A model generated the notes under the pieces. That model was not told the DNA's origin, made no database searches, and saw nothing but the letters and a program-made list of their open reading frames with translations. The position numbers and the translations under genes are program-made. A DNA stretch of 60,536 bases. It comes from Chroogloeocystis siderophila 5.2 s.c.1 (GTDB lineage Bacteria > Cyanobacteriota > Cyanobacteriia > Cyanobacteriales > Chroococcidiopsidaceae). The first letter of the stretch is position 1; each line of letters opens with the position of its first letter. The stretch is taken from NCBI RefSeq assembly GCF_001904655.1, contig NZ_MRCC01000023.1, positions 1 to 60,536 of the forward strand, given 5' to 3'. Positions 25,533 to 34,728 of this stretch are shown piece by piece.

Positions 25533-27707
25533 ATGATAGGTAAATTGCTCGGTGGGCGATACCAAATTGTAGAGATTTTAGGAACTGGGGGCTTCGGTCA
25601 AACCTATGTTGCTGAAGACATACACCGACCTGGTCATCCTAAATGTGTAGTTAAACACCTCAAGCCTGCTAGCAGCAACTCGAGTTTTTTAGAAAATGCG
25701 CGACGTCTCTTTCAATCTGAAGCTCAAACGTTAGAAAAGCTGGGAAATCACGATCAAATACCTAGATTATTAGCTTATTTTGAAGAAAACGAAGAATTTT
25801 ATTTAGTCCAAGATTTTATTCAAGGTCATCCCCTGAGTGCTGCACTACAAGCAGATAGACGCTGGAGTGAAGGCAAAGTCTATCAAATGTTGCGCGAAGT
25901 CTTAGGAATTTTAGAATACGTCCATAGCCAAGGGGTCATTCATCGCGATATCAAGCCGAATAACTTAATTCGACGTCAAGAGGATGGCAAATTAGTTTTA
26001 GTCGATTTTGGTTCGGTAAAGCAAGCGTGGACACAAGTTGTAACAGCGCACGGGTACACAAAAACAAGTTTTGCCTTAGGGACTCCGGCGACTATTGGCA
26101 TTGGCACTCCAGGATATATGCCAACTGAACAAGGGCGGGGTAGACCGCGTCCGAATAGTGATATCTATGCGTTAGGAATTATTGGTATTCAGGCGCTAAC
26201 CGGACTAAGCCCGATGCGTTTTCAAGAAGATATAGATACTGGCGAAATTTTGTGGTTAGACGCAGCAGCCGACGTTAATCCAACGCTGGCTACCGTCCTC
26301 TCTAAAATGGTGCGCTACCACTTTAAAGATCGTTACCAAACTGCCAGCGAAGTTTTGCAAGACTTAGAACGTATCGATTTACCAGAAATAGAAGACACAA
26401 CCGACTTGGTACTCGAACAAGTGCCGTTACCCAGTCCACCACACAGCACAATCATATTTACCGAAGATAGCATAACAAACACAGAATCTCAGCGCGTCAT
26501 CATTCCAGTTACGTTAGCAGGTTCTACCGATCTTTATGCTGGTCAAATTAGTTCGCGGTTAATTTCCCCCATTATCGAGCCGCTACCTCCATCATCCCAA
26601 GTTAAGTCTTCACCCTCACCGCCACAGCCCTTATCTAGCCAGCCTACTATTGCTACACCCCAAACAAATACAGTAAAAAAGACTTCTGTAAAGTCACGTG
26701 TGAGCAGTCACACAGAGACGAGTTATACGGCTCAAGGTCAATACAAAATCAGAATTGGTGCAGGCATTACCGCAATTATTCTTAGCTTAGTTGCAGGTTA
26801 TGCAATTTACTGGCAACCGCGACCGAGTGTTTCTAGACCTTTAGAGCAAATGAAATCACTCAAAGCGGAAGGAAGATACGAAGAGTGTGTAGACCACGCT
26901 TCTAGTTTGTTAGCACAATCGAGCTATTATACCGATGCGCAGTCGATTTTACACGAATGTCAAATTGCTCAAGCGATTCGATTTGCGGGAGAACGTAACT
27001 TCTATGCAGCGATTATGGAAGCCAACAAAATTCCATCATCTGCGACTTTTTATCAAAATGTACAGCAGTTAATTGAACAGTGGTCGCATAGCATACTCGA
27101 AATTGCCACAAACGAGTATCAATCAGGCGACCTCAAACAAGCGATCGCAATCGCGCAGCGCGTTCCTAACTTAAGTCCAGTTTACATAGACGCCCAAACA
27201 TCAATCAAACAATGGAGTAGCGAATGGGCAAATAACACGCGACACGTTGAAGCCGCAAAAACAGCTTTAAAAGCTGAAAAATGGGAAGAGGCGATCGCCG
27301 AAGCCAATAAAGTTTTAGATACCGTTTCCTGGCAACAACAAACACAGCCAATTATTCAAACCGCAGAATCAAAGCTAGCAGAAGTTAAGAAAACCACTGT
27401 TGCAAATCAATCTACAAGCACTCCACCCAAGAAAACAACTCCTGTTGTCCGCACTGCGGCAATTGCAACGCCTAAATCTACGACACCAGTCCCAAGACGC
27501 ACCGTCGCAACTTCGACACTAAAACGAGTGACTCCCACAACGCGGACTCCTCAACGCCAAAGTACCCCAGTAACGCCAGCTAGACGCGTGCAACCACGCC
27601 CTGCGAATCGGACAACCAGAATCGTTCGCCGCCCCGCAGCGACTCAACCACGCCCTGCGACTCCTAACAAACCATCGTATAGTTGGACAACAAAAACCAT
27701 ACCGTAA
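25533..27707 (+). CDS. membrane-anchored Ser/Thr protein kinase (Hanks type)
   Basis: The 724-residue kinase has its catalytic domain at 9-280: glycine loop GTGGFGQTYVAED (17-29), Lys41, HRDIKPNN (137-144), DFG (158-160) and GTPGYMPTEQ in the activation segment, so it should be active. A Pro/Ser-rich linker follows, with one transmembrane helix (about 407-427), a repeat-like helical region (about 440-630, LKAEGRYEECVDHASSLLAQ type) outside the membrane, and a basic Thr/Pro/Arg tail (640-724). The outer region may sense envelope signals. Substrates are unknown. Confidence 0.92.
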   Translation: MIGKLLGGRYQIVEILGTGGFGQTYVAEDIHRPGHPKCVVKHLKPASSNSSFLENARRLFQSEAQTLEKLGNHDQIPRLLAYFEENEEFYLVQDFIQGHPLSAALQADRRWSEGKVYQMLREVLGILEYVHSQGVIHRDIKPNNLIRRQEDGKLVLVDFGSVKQAWTQVVTAHGYTKTSFALGTPATIGIGTPGYMPTEQGRGRPRPNSDIYALGIIGIQALTGLSPMRFQEDIDTGEILWLDAAADVNPTLATVLSKMVRYHFKDRYQTASEVLQDLERIDLPEIEDTTDLVLEQVPLPSPPHSTIIFTEDSITNTESQRVIIPVTLAGSTDLYAGQISSRLISPIIEPLPPSSQVKSSPSPPQPLSSQPTIATPQTNTVKKTSVKSRVSSHTETSYTAQGQYKIRIGAGITAIILSLVAGYAIYWQPRPSVSRPLEQMKSLKAEGRYEECVDHASSLLAQSSYYTDAQSILHECQIAQAIRFAGERNFYAAIMEANKIPSSATFYQNVQQLIEQWSHSILEIATNEYQSGDLKQAIAIAQRVPNLSPVYIDAQTSIKQWSSEWANNTRHVEAAKTALKAEKWEEAIAEANKVLDTVSWQQQTQPIIQTAESKLAEVKKTTVANQSTSTPPKKTTPVVRTAAIATPKSTTPVPRRTVATSTLKRVTPTTRTPQRQSTPVTPARRVQPRPANRTTRIVRRPAATQPRPATPNKPSYSWTTKTIP

Positions 27708-27712
27708 TAACG

Positions 27713-27928
27713 TTAATTTTTCGGCACCGGATCGTAGCCACCTGGATGCCAAGGATGGCAGCGCAGCACCCGTCGTGCGGCTAAAATTCCGCCGCGCCAT
27801 ACTCCAAAACGCTCGACAGCTTCCATTGCATACTGCGAACAGGTAGGATAAAAGCGGCAACTAGGAGGAAACAGCGGTGAAATTAAAATTCGATAGCCGC
27901 GAATTAAGAAAAGAATCAGACGTTTCAT
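27713..27928 (-). CDS. yidD: YidD membrane protein insertion efficiency factor
   Basis: This 71-residue protein contains the family signature [13 protein letters not shown] and the end motif [13 protein letters not shown]. YidD assists YidC-mediated membrane insertion at the inner face of the cytoplasmic membrane. It is convergent with the kinase gene, with 5 bp between stops. Its usual neighbours (rpmH, rnpA, yidC) are absent here. Confidence 0.93.
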   Translation of the reverse strand: MKRLILFLIRGYRILISPLFPPSCRFYPTCSQYAMEAVERFGVWRGGILAARRVLRCHPWHPGGYDPVPKN

Positions 27929-27989
27929 TACACAGCCAAATCTAGATACAGTGATACAAGAATACTTACGTTCAGCTTAATTCAAGACC

Positions 27990-28685
27990 TTGCTTACTTT
28001 AACCTGGTTAGAATCAGTGCCAGATGTGTGGCTACAAATTGCCATTGTCGGAATGTGGTTGAGTGTTATTTTACTACTTGCGGTAGTTGCCAAGCGTTAC
28101 ACGAGTGCCGACTCAGAAATCACTCGCAAAATTGTGCATATCGGCACAGGTAATATTATTTTATTTGCATGGTGGTTAGATATTCCTGCAAGTATAGGTA
28201 TTGGCGCTTCGATTGTAGCGAGTATCGTTACCCTACTGTCGTATAAATTCCCTCTTTTACCTGGAATTAACAGCGTCGGACGCCAAAGCCTTGGTACGTT
28301 TTTTTATGCGGTGAGTATTGGTGTCTTAGTTGCCTGGTTTTGGTCTATCGAACAACCGCAGTACGCTGCTTTGGGCATTTTGGTGATGACGTGGGGCGAT
28401 GGATTAGCAGCATTAATTGGTCAAAGATTCGGTAAACATCGCTACAAAATTTGGGGAATTCAAAAAAGCTGGGAAGGTTCTTTAGCAATGGCTGCTGTTA
28501 GTTACGTCGTCAGTAGCCTGATTTTTCTTGGCGTACAAGGTAACATCTGGCAAACCTGGTTAATTTCGCTCGCCGTTGCGCTTGTTGCAACGAGTTTGGA
28601 AGCTTTTTCGAAGTTTGGTATTGATAATCTGACGGTTCCTCTGGGTAGCGCCGTGATCGCTTTTGCTTTAACTCAGTTGCTGTAA
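27990..28685 (+). CDS. phytol/dolichol kinase-like membrane protein (CTP_transf_1 family)
   Basis: The 231-residue product is hydrophobic with about seven transmembrane segments and contains ITRKIVHIGTGN, MTWGDGLAALIGQRFGKH and QKSWEGSLAMA, which match the CTP-dependent lipid kinase family. In cyanobacteria its members phosphorylate phytol for tocopherol and chlorophyll recycling, which is the best guess here. The start is TTG (27990). An internal ATG at 28053 would remove the first helix and is less likely. Confidence 0.82.
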   Translation: MLTLTWLESVPDVWLQIAIVGMWLSVILLLAVVAKRYTSADSEITRKIVHIGTGNIILFAWWLDIPASIGIGASIVASIVTLLSYKFPLLPGINSVGRQSLGTFFYAVSIGVLVAWFWSIEQPQYAALGILVMTWGDGLAALIGQRFGKHRYKIWGIQKSWEGSLAMAAVSYVVSSLIFLGVQGNIWQTWLISLAVALVATSLEAFSKFGIDNLTVPLGSAVIAFALTQLL

Positions 28686-28791
28686 ATTCAGTTAATCGTA
28701 ATTGTCATTCTTTCCCAAACTACTATCGGAGGTTGGAACTTCAGTGTATGAATGTGATTGCACAATAAACAAAGAACACTAGGAGGTAAAA

Positions 28792-29754
28792 ATGGAGAAG
28801 CGACGCTTAGGCACAACCGATATCCAAATTACTCCCATTTTGATGGGAACATGGCAAGCAGGTCAAAAACAGTGGGTTGGCATTGAAGATGAGGAGAGTA
28901 TCAAAGCAATCCGCGCCGCAGTTGATGCAGGGATTACGACAATCGACACGGCGGAAGTATACGGTAATGGTCACTCCGAGCAAGTCATCGCGCAAGCCTT
29001 AACTGATGTTCCACGCTCGCACATCGTTTACGCCACCAAAGTTTTTGCCAATCACTTGAAATACGATCAAGTTCTCGAAGCTTGCGCTCGCTCGCTGCAA
29101 AACCTAAAAATTGAGTATATCGACCTTTACCAAATTCATTGGCCTTCGGGATCCTTCAATACCGAAATTGTGCCAATTGAAGAAACAATGCGTGCTTTAA
29201 ATCAATTAAAACAACAAGGTAAAATTCGCGCGATCGGAGTTTCTAACTTCTCCCGCACTCAGTTGGAAGAAGCCGCGCAGTATGGACGCATTGATAGCAT
29301 TCAACCGCCCTACTCGTTGTTTTGGCGTTGGGTTGAGAAAGACGTGATGCCGTACTGTGTTGAGAATAATATCTCGATTCTTGCATACTCTCCGCTAGCG
29401 CAAGGGTTATTAACAGGAAAATTTGGTCGCGGACATCAATTCGACCCCCAGGATAACCGCGCGAAAAATAAGCTATTTCAAGGAGAAAACTACGAACGCG
29501 CGCAACAAGCTTTAGAAAAACTTCGTCCGATCGCAGAACGCCATCAAGCTTCACTGGCGAATTTAGCGATCGCCTGGTTAATTGCGCAACCCCAAACGCA
29601 AGCGATCGTTGGTGCAAGAACCGCTGAACAAGCTGTGGGTAACGCTAAAGCTGTGGAAGTCAAACTCACTGCCGAAGAATTAGCCGAAATTGACGCTATC
29701 GGTCGCATTGTTACCGATCACCTCGACGACAATCCAGTGATGTGGAATTGGTAG
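28792..29754 (+). CDS. aldo/keto reductase
   Basis: The 320-residue NADPH-dependent TIM-barrel oxidoreductase has the catalytic tetrad positions in DTAEVYG (Asp, Tyr), YATKVFAN (Lys) and LYQIHWP (His), and the cofactor segment AQTQ...GARTAEQA near residue 270. A strong Shine-Dalgarno, AGGAGGT, lies 5 nt before the ATG, suggesting high translation. The substrate is unknown. It resembles general stress or aldehyde-detoxifying members. Confidence 0.92.
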   Translation: MEKRRLGTTDIQITPILMGTWQAGQKQWVGIEDEESIKAIRAAVDAGITTIDTAEVYGNGHSEQVIAQALTDVPRSHIVYATKVFANHLKYDQVLEACARSLQNLKIEYIDLYQIHWPSGSFNTEIVPIEETMRALNQLKQQGKIRAIGVSNFSRTQLEEAAQYGRIDSIQPPYSLFWRWVEKDVMPYCVENNISILAYSPLAQGLLTGKFGRGHQFDPQDNRAKNKLFQGENYERAQQALEKLRPIAERHQASLANLAIAWLIAQPQTQAIVGARTAEQAVGNAKAVEVKLTAEELAEIDAIGRIVTDHLDDNPVMWNW

Positions 29755-29812
29755 AGTTGTTGGTGTGTTGCTAAGCATGTTGGCTGTTGTTGCAAAATTC
29801 AAAGACTTTTAA

Positions 29813-29862
29813 ACTTAAGTAAATCACCAGTGGCGATGAAATAATCGCGTGATAACTTAAGT
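29813..29862 (+). promoter_or_regulatory. pair of ACTTAAGT palindromes spaced 42 bp
   Basis: The identical palindromic octamers ACTTAAGT occupy 29813-29820 and 29855-29862. The 42-bp centre spacing is close to four helical turns, so the two sites face the same side of the DNA. A TATAAA (29881-29886) follows and could be a -10 element for the structured RNA candidate. No binding protein is known for this site. Confidence 0.35.
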
Positions 29863-29904
29863 ATTAAGACACCAGATAGATATAAACCAATTCAAAATGT
29901 TCTC

Positions 29905-30150
29905 GGCGCGGTGTCTCCTGTCGTAGAACTACCAACAGCGAACACCAAGCATAGCTTCTGAGGCAAGACACCTCAAGCAGGTAAAGCCCAACCTTGGTCT
30001 GGAAAGACGCTTCTATGCTGGAGTTGCGATCCTCGTAAACCTTAGTTGTTATTTCGCTTACCTCTTTAATTCCAAATTCAATTTGAAGAAGTTGAGTCTT
30101 ATTTCCTAAAGGGTCTAGTCAATCTATTCTGACTAGACCCAAATTGTTTT
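29905..30150 (+). ncRNA. candidate structured RNA between AKR and hydrolase genes
   Basis: There is no reading frame, but there are nested helices. Hairpin 1: GGTGT (29910-29914) with ACACC (29942-29946), inside it CTGT (29918-29921) with ACAG (29935-29938) and GTA/TAC around GAAC. Hairpin 2: AGCATAG (29948-29954) with CTATGCT (30013-30019), inside it TGAGG (29959-29963) with CCTCA (29971-29975) and a small CCA/TGG stem. A terminator follows at 30111. The strand is inferred from the terminator. I could not match it to 6S, SRP, tmRNA or a known riboswitch. Confidence 0.5.
30111..30150. terminator. 11-bp hairpin, probably bidirectional terminator
   Basis: GGGTCTAGTCA (30111-30121) and TGACTAGACCC (30130-30140) form a perfect stem with an 8-nt loop, followed by AAATTGTTTT on the plus strand. 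On the minus strand it lies 9 bp beyond the hydrolase stop and is followed by a weak T-run. It can therefore serve both the upstream plus-strand transcript and the hydrolase gene. Confidence 0.75.
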
Positions 30151-31084
30151 ATGATGCTGCGCTTAGCGTGAGTAACCACTCTTTTAACAGCGAGTTAACT
30201 TGATTTGGTACTTCATCATGCGGGCAATGTCCAGCGCGCAAAAAATACTCGGTTAATTCTGGATAGTACTTGCGAAACTTAGGCGATCGCTCTCTTGCAT
30301 TCATCCAAGGATCGGCTTCTCCCCATAAAAGCAGCAACGGACACTTTAACTGTCGTAGCAGTGTGTCTACTTTTTCCCCTTGAGGAGTACTAAACACAGA
30401 AGCAAAAACATCAACTGCACCAGGATCGCACGAAGGGCGGTAAATGTCTTCCACAAGCTGGTCTGTAATCGCGCTTTTATCGAGATAAACCTTTTCTAAG
30501 GTTTGGCGAATGACCCAAGGTTGACGGATGTACTGAAACAACAAAAAACGCCCCAAGGATTGTTGGAAAAACCATTTCGCCGACTCTTGCAGAAATCGTT
30601 GTATCCAATCAGACTGTTTTGGTGGCTGAATTTCGGATTGTACAGCTTCGGATTCGGCTGTCGGCTGGTCTTCGTTAAAAGGACCAGCGCTATTGAGTAA
30701 GACTAATCCGGCTGCTGCGTCTGGTCGCTGGGCAGCAACGCATAAACTCGTATACCCGCCTAATGAGTTACCCGCTAATACTACTGGCTGACCAATGACT
30801 TCTTGAATAAAGTCATACAACTGATCGCGCCATAAATCGCCGCTGTATTGCCACTTTGGCTTAGCTGAACGCCCGAAACCTAATAAATCAATTGCCCATA
30901 CTTCAAAATCACGCGATAACCCAGCAATATTTTTGCGCCAATGGTCAGTTGAAGCACCAAATCCGTGTACTAATAATAATGGAGGATGCGCTGAGGATTG
31001 TCCGGCGCGTACATAATAGATTGACTGTCCTCGCCACTGCCAATATTTGCCAGGAATTGAGCTAGTAGCAGAAGTCGCCTGCAT
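30149..31084 (-). CDS. alpha/beta hydrolase
   Basis: The 311-residue enzyme has the oxyanion-hole sequence LVHGFGAS, nucleophile Ser in GNSLGG, Asp in LWGEADPW and His in RAGHCPHDE, so the catalytic triad is complete. It resembles cyanobacterial and plastid hydrolases of the pheophytinase/haloperoxidase-like group. The substrate is unknown. The gene is divergent from aroE with an 81-bp gap. Confidence 0.9.
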   Translation of the reverse strand: MQATSATSSIPGKYWQWRGQSIYYVRAGQSSAHPPLLLVHGFGASTDHWRKNIAGLSRDFEVWAIDLLGFGRSAKPKWQYSGDLWRDQLYDFIQEVIGQPVVLAGNSLGGYTSLCVAAQRPDAAAGLVLLNSAGPFNEDQPTAESEAVQSEIQPPKQSDWIQRFLQESAKWFFQQSLGRFLLFQYIRQPWVIRQTLEKVYLDKSAITDQLVEDIYRPSCDPGAVDVFASVFSTPQGEKVDTLLRQLKCPLLLLWGEADPWMNARERSPKFRKYYPELTEYFLRAGHCPHDEVPNQVNSLLKEWLLTLSAAS

Positions 31085-31165
31085 AATCTCAATAAATGTT
31101 AAGTTACTTTAATAATTTTAACGTGGATTATAACCATGTAATCTATCTAAGTAGACAGGTTAAAT

Positions 31166-32044
31166 TTGCTATCAATACAAGTGATTACAGGTAAAACACA
31201 ACTACTTGGCGTGATTGGGCATCCGGTAGAACACTCGCTGTCTCCGGTAATGCATAATGCAGCGATCGCCCACTTAAAGCTCGATTATGCCTATCTACCT
31301 CTATCAGTTAAACCAGAAGCTTTAACCGCAGCAGTTGCTGGATTTGCAGCAATCAATCTCAAAGGCTTTAACGTGACGATTCCCCATAAACAGGCAATTT
31401 TACCGTTGCTGTCGGAAATTTCTGATGTGGCTCAAGCGGTGGGAGCCGTTAATACAGTTTGGCGCCAAGGTGATACTTGGGCAGGTACAAACACCGATGT
31501 TGTAGGCTTTCTGGCTCCGTTGCAAGATATAAATTGCGATTGGAATAGTGCTGTAGCACTAATCTTAGGCTATGGGGGAGCCGCAAGAGCAGTCGTCGCT
31601 GCTTGCGCTCAATTGGGTTGTCCGACAATTCACGTCATTGGTCGTAACTTGCAAAAGCTACAGCAATTTTACGCTAGTTGGCACGATGCAGATATCAGCA
31701 GTAAATTACAAGTTCATACTTGGGATAAATTACCACAATTGATTCCCCAAGCGACTTTATTAGTCAATACAACTCCTGTGGGAATGCATCCGCACACTGA
31801 AGCATCACCCTTAAGTGTTGCAGAAATGATGCTCTTGTCCTCAAATGCGATCGCATACGATTTAATTTACACTCCACGTCCTACGCAGTTTCTTCAGCAA
31901 GCCGAAAAACAAGGCGCAATGACGATAGATGGACTAGAAATGCTCGTTCAACAAGGCGCGGCGGCACTAAACATCTGGTTACAGCAATCAGTCCCTATCG
32001 ATATTATGCGGCAGGCTTTACAACAGCAATTAATCAAGCGTTAG
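31166..32044 (+). CDS. aroE: shikimate dehydrogenase
   Basis: This 292-residue enzyme reduces 3-dehydroshikimate to shikimate with NADPH in aromatic amino-acid biosynthesis. It shows HSLSPVMHN, GFNVTIPHK (catalytic Lys), the GYGGAARA nucleotide-binding turn and NTTPVGMHP. The frame opens with TTG at 31166, preceded by CAGG at a suitable distance. GTG at 31181 is an alternative. Its stop overlaps the stop of the opposite-strand carbonic-anhydrase-like gene by four bases. Confidence 0.95.
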   Translation: MLSIQVITGKTQLLGVIGHPVEHSLSPVMHNAAIAHLKLDYAYLPLSVKPEALTAAVAGFAAINLKGFNVTIPHKQAILPLLSEISDVAQAVGAVNTVWRQGDTWAGTNTDVVGFLAPLQDINCDWNSAVALILGYGGAARAVVAACAQLGCPTIHVIGRNLQKLQQFYASWHDADISSKLQVHTWDKLPQLIPQATLLVNTTPVGMHPHTEASPLSVAEMMLLSSNAIAYDLIYTPRPTQFLQQAEKQGAMTIDGLEMLVQQGAAALNIWLQQSVPIDIMRQALQQQLIKR

Positions 32045-32604
32045 CTGAGACTTGACTCAACTGTAGGCATCACAGACTGAACTTCAGCATTAAGAGTTAC
32101 AAAATAAAGCTCTATGTTGAGATCAGGATAGCGCTTGCGAATCTCCCAGTAAGCTCGATTTAAATAATCTGCATGAACTTGTTGTTCGCGTTCTCGGTCA
32201 TTACTCAACTCAGGGTCAATTTTACTAGCATATGCTCCACAATCTTGATGATCCAAGACAATCACTTTTGTAATGTGATGTAAATTGTGAGATAACTCTA
32301 GTTGATCCCAAAATGCTTCAGCTTCAGCAGTATGGGGGAAACCAGATAATGCTAGAGAAGCACCAGCTAAAGCTGTCCAATCATATTGATTACTAAGATG
32401 TTGCAGCGACAAGAAATATCGCTCTGTTTCTAGAAAGCGAAAATCAATACAACTGAGTACTAATGCTTTTGCCTGATGTTCTGCCGTAGCTGGTAAAGTT
32501 TTTAATAAAAAAGGAGCAACAATTGCAGGTAAGAGCGATCGCAAAAAATAACGACGAGGAAATTGATGATCTTGACTACAGGCACAGCCGCTAATTTGTT
32601 GCAT
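32041..32604 (-). CDS. Tat-exported beta-carbonic-anhydrase-like protein
   Basis: The 187-residue protein carries a twin-arginine signal (PRRYFLRS, Arg17-Arg18, then a hydrophobic core to about ATA at 41). The mature part has CIDFR (Cys52, Asp54, Arg56) and DHQDCGAY (His119, Cys122), which are the zinc ligands and the Asp/Arg dyad of beta-carbonic anhydrases. It is short for that family. I infer CO2/bicarbonate interconversion in the periplasm or lumen, supported by the SulP transporter 79 bp upstream on the same strand. Activity remains unproven because the rest of the fold is divergent. Confidence 0.78.
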   Translation of the reverse strand: MQQISGCACSQDHQFPRRYFLRSLLPAIVAPFLLKTLPATAEHQAKALVLSCIDFRFLETERYFLSLQHLSNQYDWTALAGASLALSGFPHTAEAEAFWDQLELSHNLHHITKVIVLDHQDCGAYASKIDPELSNDREREQQVHADYLNRAYWEIRKRYPDLNIELYFVTLNAEVQSVMPTVESSLS

Positions 32605-32683
32605 TTTGAAATCTAGTATAAATGTTTCTCTAAAAAGAAATAAGCTCGTATGTCACTCATTAAATTACAGGTCATTTAGTCAT

Positions 32684-34315
32684 TTAATTCTCACGAACAG
32701 AGACTAACTCTTGATGGCATCCAAGTTCAGGAGACAGCGCACAAATTGCAGCATCAGTAGTTTCAAAGCAATTTTCTTTACCTATTTTGTCGAGTAAGCC
32801 ACTACGTTCTAGCATTTGCTTTACCTGGGGTTGCAAACCACTTAGTAGCAAACGACAGTTGCGTCGTTTTAAGTCATAGTAAATGTCTTCTAATGCAACA
32901 AGTCCAGTAGTGTCCATATTAGGCACAAATCGCAACCGTAAAATCAAGTATTTTACTTCTGGTTCGTCGCGCAAAAAAGTCACAAAGCGCTCAGCAGCCC
33001 CAAAAAATAAGGGACCATCAACTCGGTAGACTGCAATTTGTTTACTTAGCTCCAAGGGTACACCAGGCGGAAAGGCTTCTATTTCAGATACTTTACCTAA
33101 ACTAAGGTCACTCATTCGTTTAATAAACAATGCTCCTGCGGCAATCAAGCCGACTTCTACTGCTAACACTAAGTCAAAACAAACAGTCACTAGCCACGTA
33201 AGAATCATGACAGCAAAGTCAGAGTATGTTGCTCGCATCAACAACCCGATCGCTTCCCACTCAATCATCCGCACACTTGTAACCATGAGAATACCTGCCA
33301 AGGCTGCTAAGGGAACCTGTGCTGCTAAGGGAGCTAATACTAAAACAATGATTGCCAGTGCAACGCCGTGAATGACACCAGAAAGCCGAGTTTTGCCGCC
33401 AGCGCGGACATTAACTGCTGTACGGGCGATCGCTCCTGTTGCTGGAATACCACCGAAAAAAGGCACGATGATATTTGCTAAACCTTGACCTATAAGTTCG
33501 CGATCGCTATTATGCTTCTCGCTGACAGTCATGCCATCTGCTACTACTGCCGACAGTAACGATTCAATACTGCCCAAAGCTGCTAGGGCTAATGCTGGAC
33601 TAATTAGTTCTTGAATAAGCTGAAAGTCATTCCAATGAGGAATTGTCTGCGGTATTGGCAATGATTGCGGAATTGAACCAATGGTGGGGACATCGAGATG
33701 CAACCAAGCAGCGATCGCTGTTGCTAAGACTAACCCAACTAATGAGCCTGGGATGCCAGTAGTAATCTGCGTCCAAAGCAATTTGGTAGTAATTACCATC
33801 AGCGTTAACCCTACCGCTGCCCAATTGATAGCTTCTAGATGCGTTAGTGTTGCCCATAATCCTGGCAAAAAGTGTTCGCTGCGCGATAAATGTAAACCAA
33901 AAAAATTATTCAATTGTCCGCAAAAAATGATGATGGCAATGCCATTCGTAAAACCGGCAGTAACTGGATAAGGAATAAATTTGACCAGCCTGCCAAGCTT
34001 GGCAACTCCTAGGGCAACTTGAATGATTCCTGCCATCACCCCAGCAATCCACACTTTTTCAATTCCGTACTTGGCAACAATCCCAATCAAGATAACTGCC
34101 ATTGCTCCCGTAGGACCTGTAATCTGTACAGGAGAACCACCAAATACTGCTGCTACAATCCCTGCCACAATTGCTGTGTAAAGTCCGGCTTTCGGTTCTA
34201 CGCCACTCGCTACGGCAAATGCTAATGCTAGAGGAAGCGCCACAATTGCTGCTGTCAGCCCTCCAGTCAAGTCCCCACGCCAATTAGTAATCTTCAGAAG
34301 GTTTGCTCGTGTCAT
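32684..34315 (-). CDS. SulP-family anion transporter with STAS domain (BicA-like)
   Basis: The 543-residue protein has 10-14 hydrophobic segments, the N-terminal family motif GGLTAAIVALPLALAFAVASG and a cytoplasmic STAS domain from about residue 425 (YRVDGPLFFGAAERF, MDTTGLVALEDIY). SulP proteins carry sulfate or, in BicA, bicarbonate with Na+. The carbonic-anhydrase-like gene directly downstream on the same strand favours bicarbonate, but this is inference. A possible ArsR-type regulator is encoded about 1.4 kb away on the other strand. Confidence 0.9.
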   Translation of the reverse strand: MTRANLLKITNWRGDLTGGLTAAIVALPLALAFAVASGVEPKAGLYTAIVAGIVAAVFGGSPVQITGPTGAMAVILIGIVAKYGIEKVWIAGVMAGIIQVALGVAKLGRLVKFIPYPVTAGFTNGIAIIIFCGQLNNFFGLHLSRSEHFLPGLWATLTHLEAINWAAVGLTLMVITTKLLWTQITTGIPGSLVGLVLATAIAAWLHLDVPTIGSIPQSLPIPQTIPHWNDFQLIQELISPALALAALGSIESLLSAVVADGMTVSEKHNSDRELIGQGLANIIVPFFGGIPATGAIARTAVNVRAGGKTRLSGVIHGVALAIIVLVLAPLAAQVPLAALAGILMVTSVRMIEWEAIGLLMRATYSDFAVMILTWLVTVCFDLVLAVEVGLIAAGALFIKRMSDLSLGKVSEIEAFPPGVPLELSKQIAVYRVDGPLFFGAAERFVTFLRDEPEVKYLILRLRFVPNMDTTGLVALEDIYYDLKRRNCRLLLSGLQPQVKQMLERSGLLDKIGKENCFETTDAAICALSPELGCHQELVSVREN

Positions 34316-34456
34316 CTGGTGCTATCCAACTCCAATATTTATCTTTGTATCTTTGTATCTGCAAAGTCTTGCATATAGATTAGCACCCATGCTAAGGTGT
34401 GGCAAGCAGCGATATCCAAGTCAACTGCGCCCTTTGAGCGTATTTAACTGATTCAG

Positions 34457-34684
34457 ATGTACAGATACATGGATGTTGAGTCTAATCACGTTGAGCGTTA
34501 TTTACAAAATCAGATTGAGAGGTCAACTTCCGTGTGGTATGTTGTCCGTCACCTTCCTAATCTGCAATCTATTGTTGTTGCCAAGTTTTCTTCTCGGACA
34601 GAGGCGGAAGCACACTTGCGGTTTCTTAAACAAGCACGACCTAGTACTTCATACACAATTGCGTTTGATTGTGTTTCTGAGTAA
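34457..34684 (+). CDS. small conserved-looking protein of unknown function
   Basis: The 75-residue product is amphipathic: VWYVVRHLPNLQSIVVAKF followed by SRTEAEAHLRFLKQARPS. The alternation of strand and helix resembles a small alpha/beta (SPOR- or ferredoxin-like) fold. The start could be ATG 34457 or 34469. A second overlapping frame (34473-34712) is less protein-like. It is 44 bp upstream of the next gene on the same strand. Confidence 0.65.
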   Translation: MYRYMDVESNHVERYLQNQIERSTSVWYVVRHLPNLQSIVVAKFSSRTEAEAHLRFLKQARPSTSYTIAFDCVSE

Positions 34685-34728
34685 AATGTCAACTTTTTGT
34701 AGCATTTTGTGAGATATATATTAAGACA

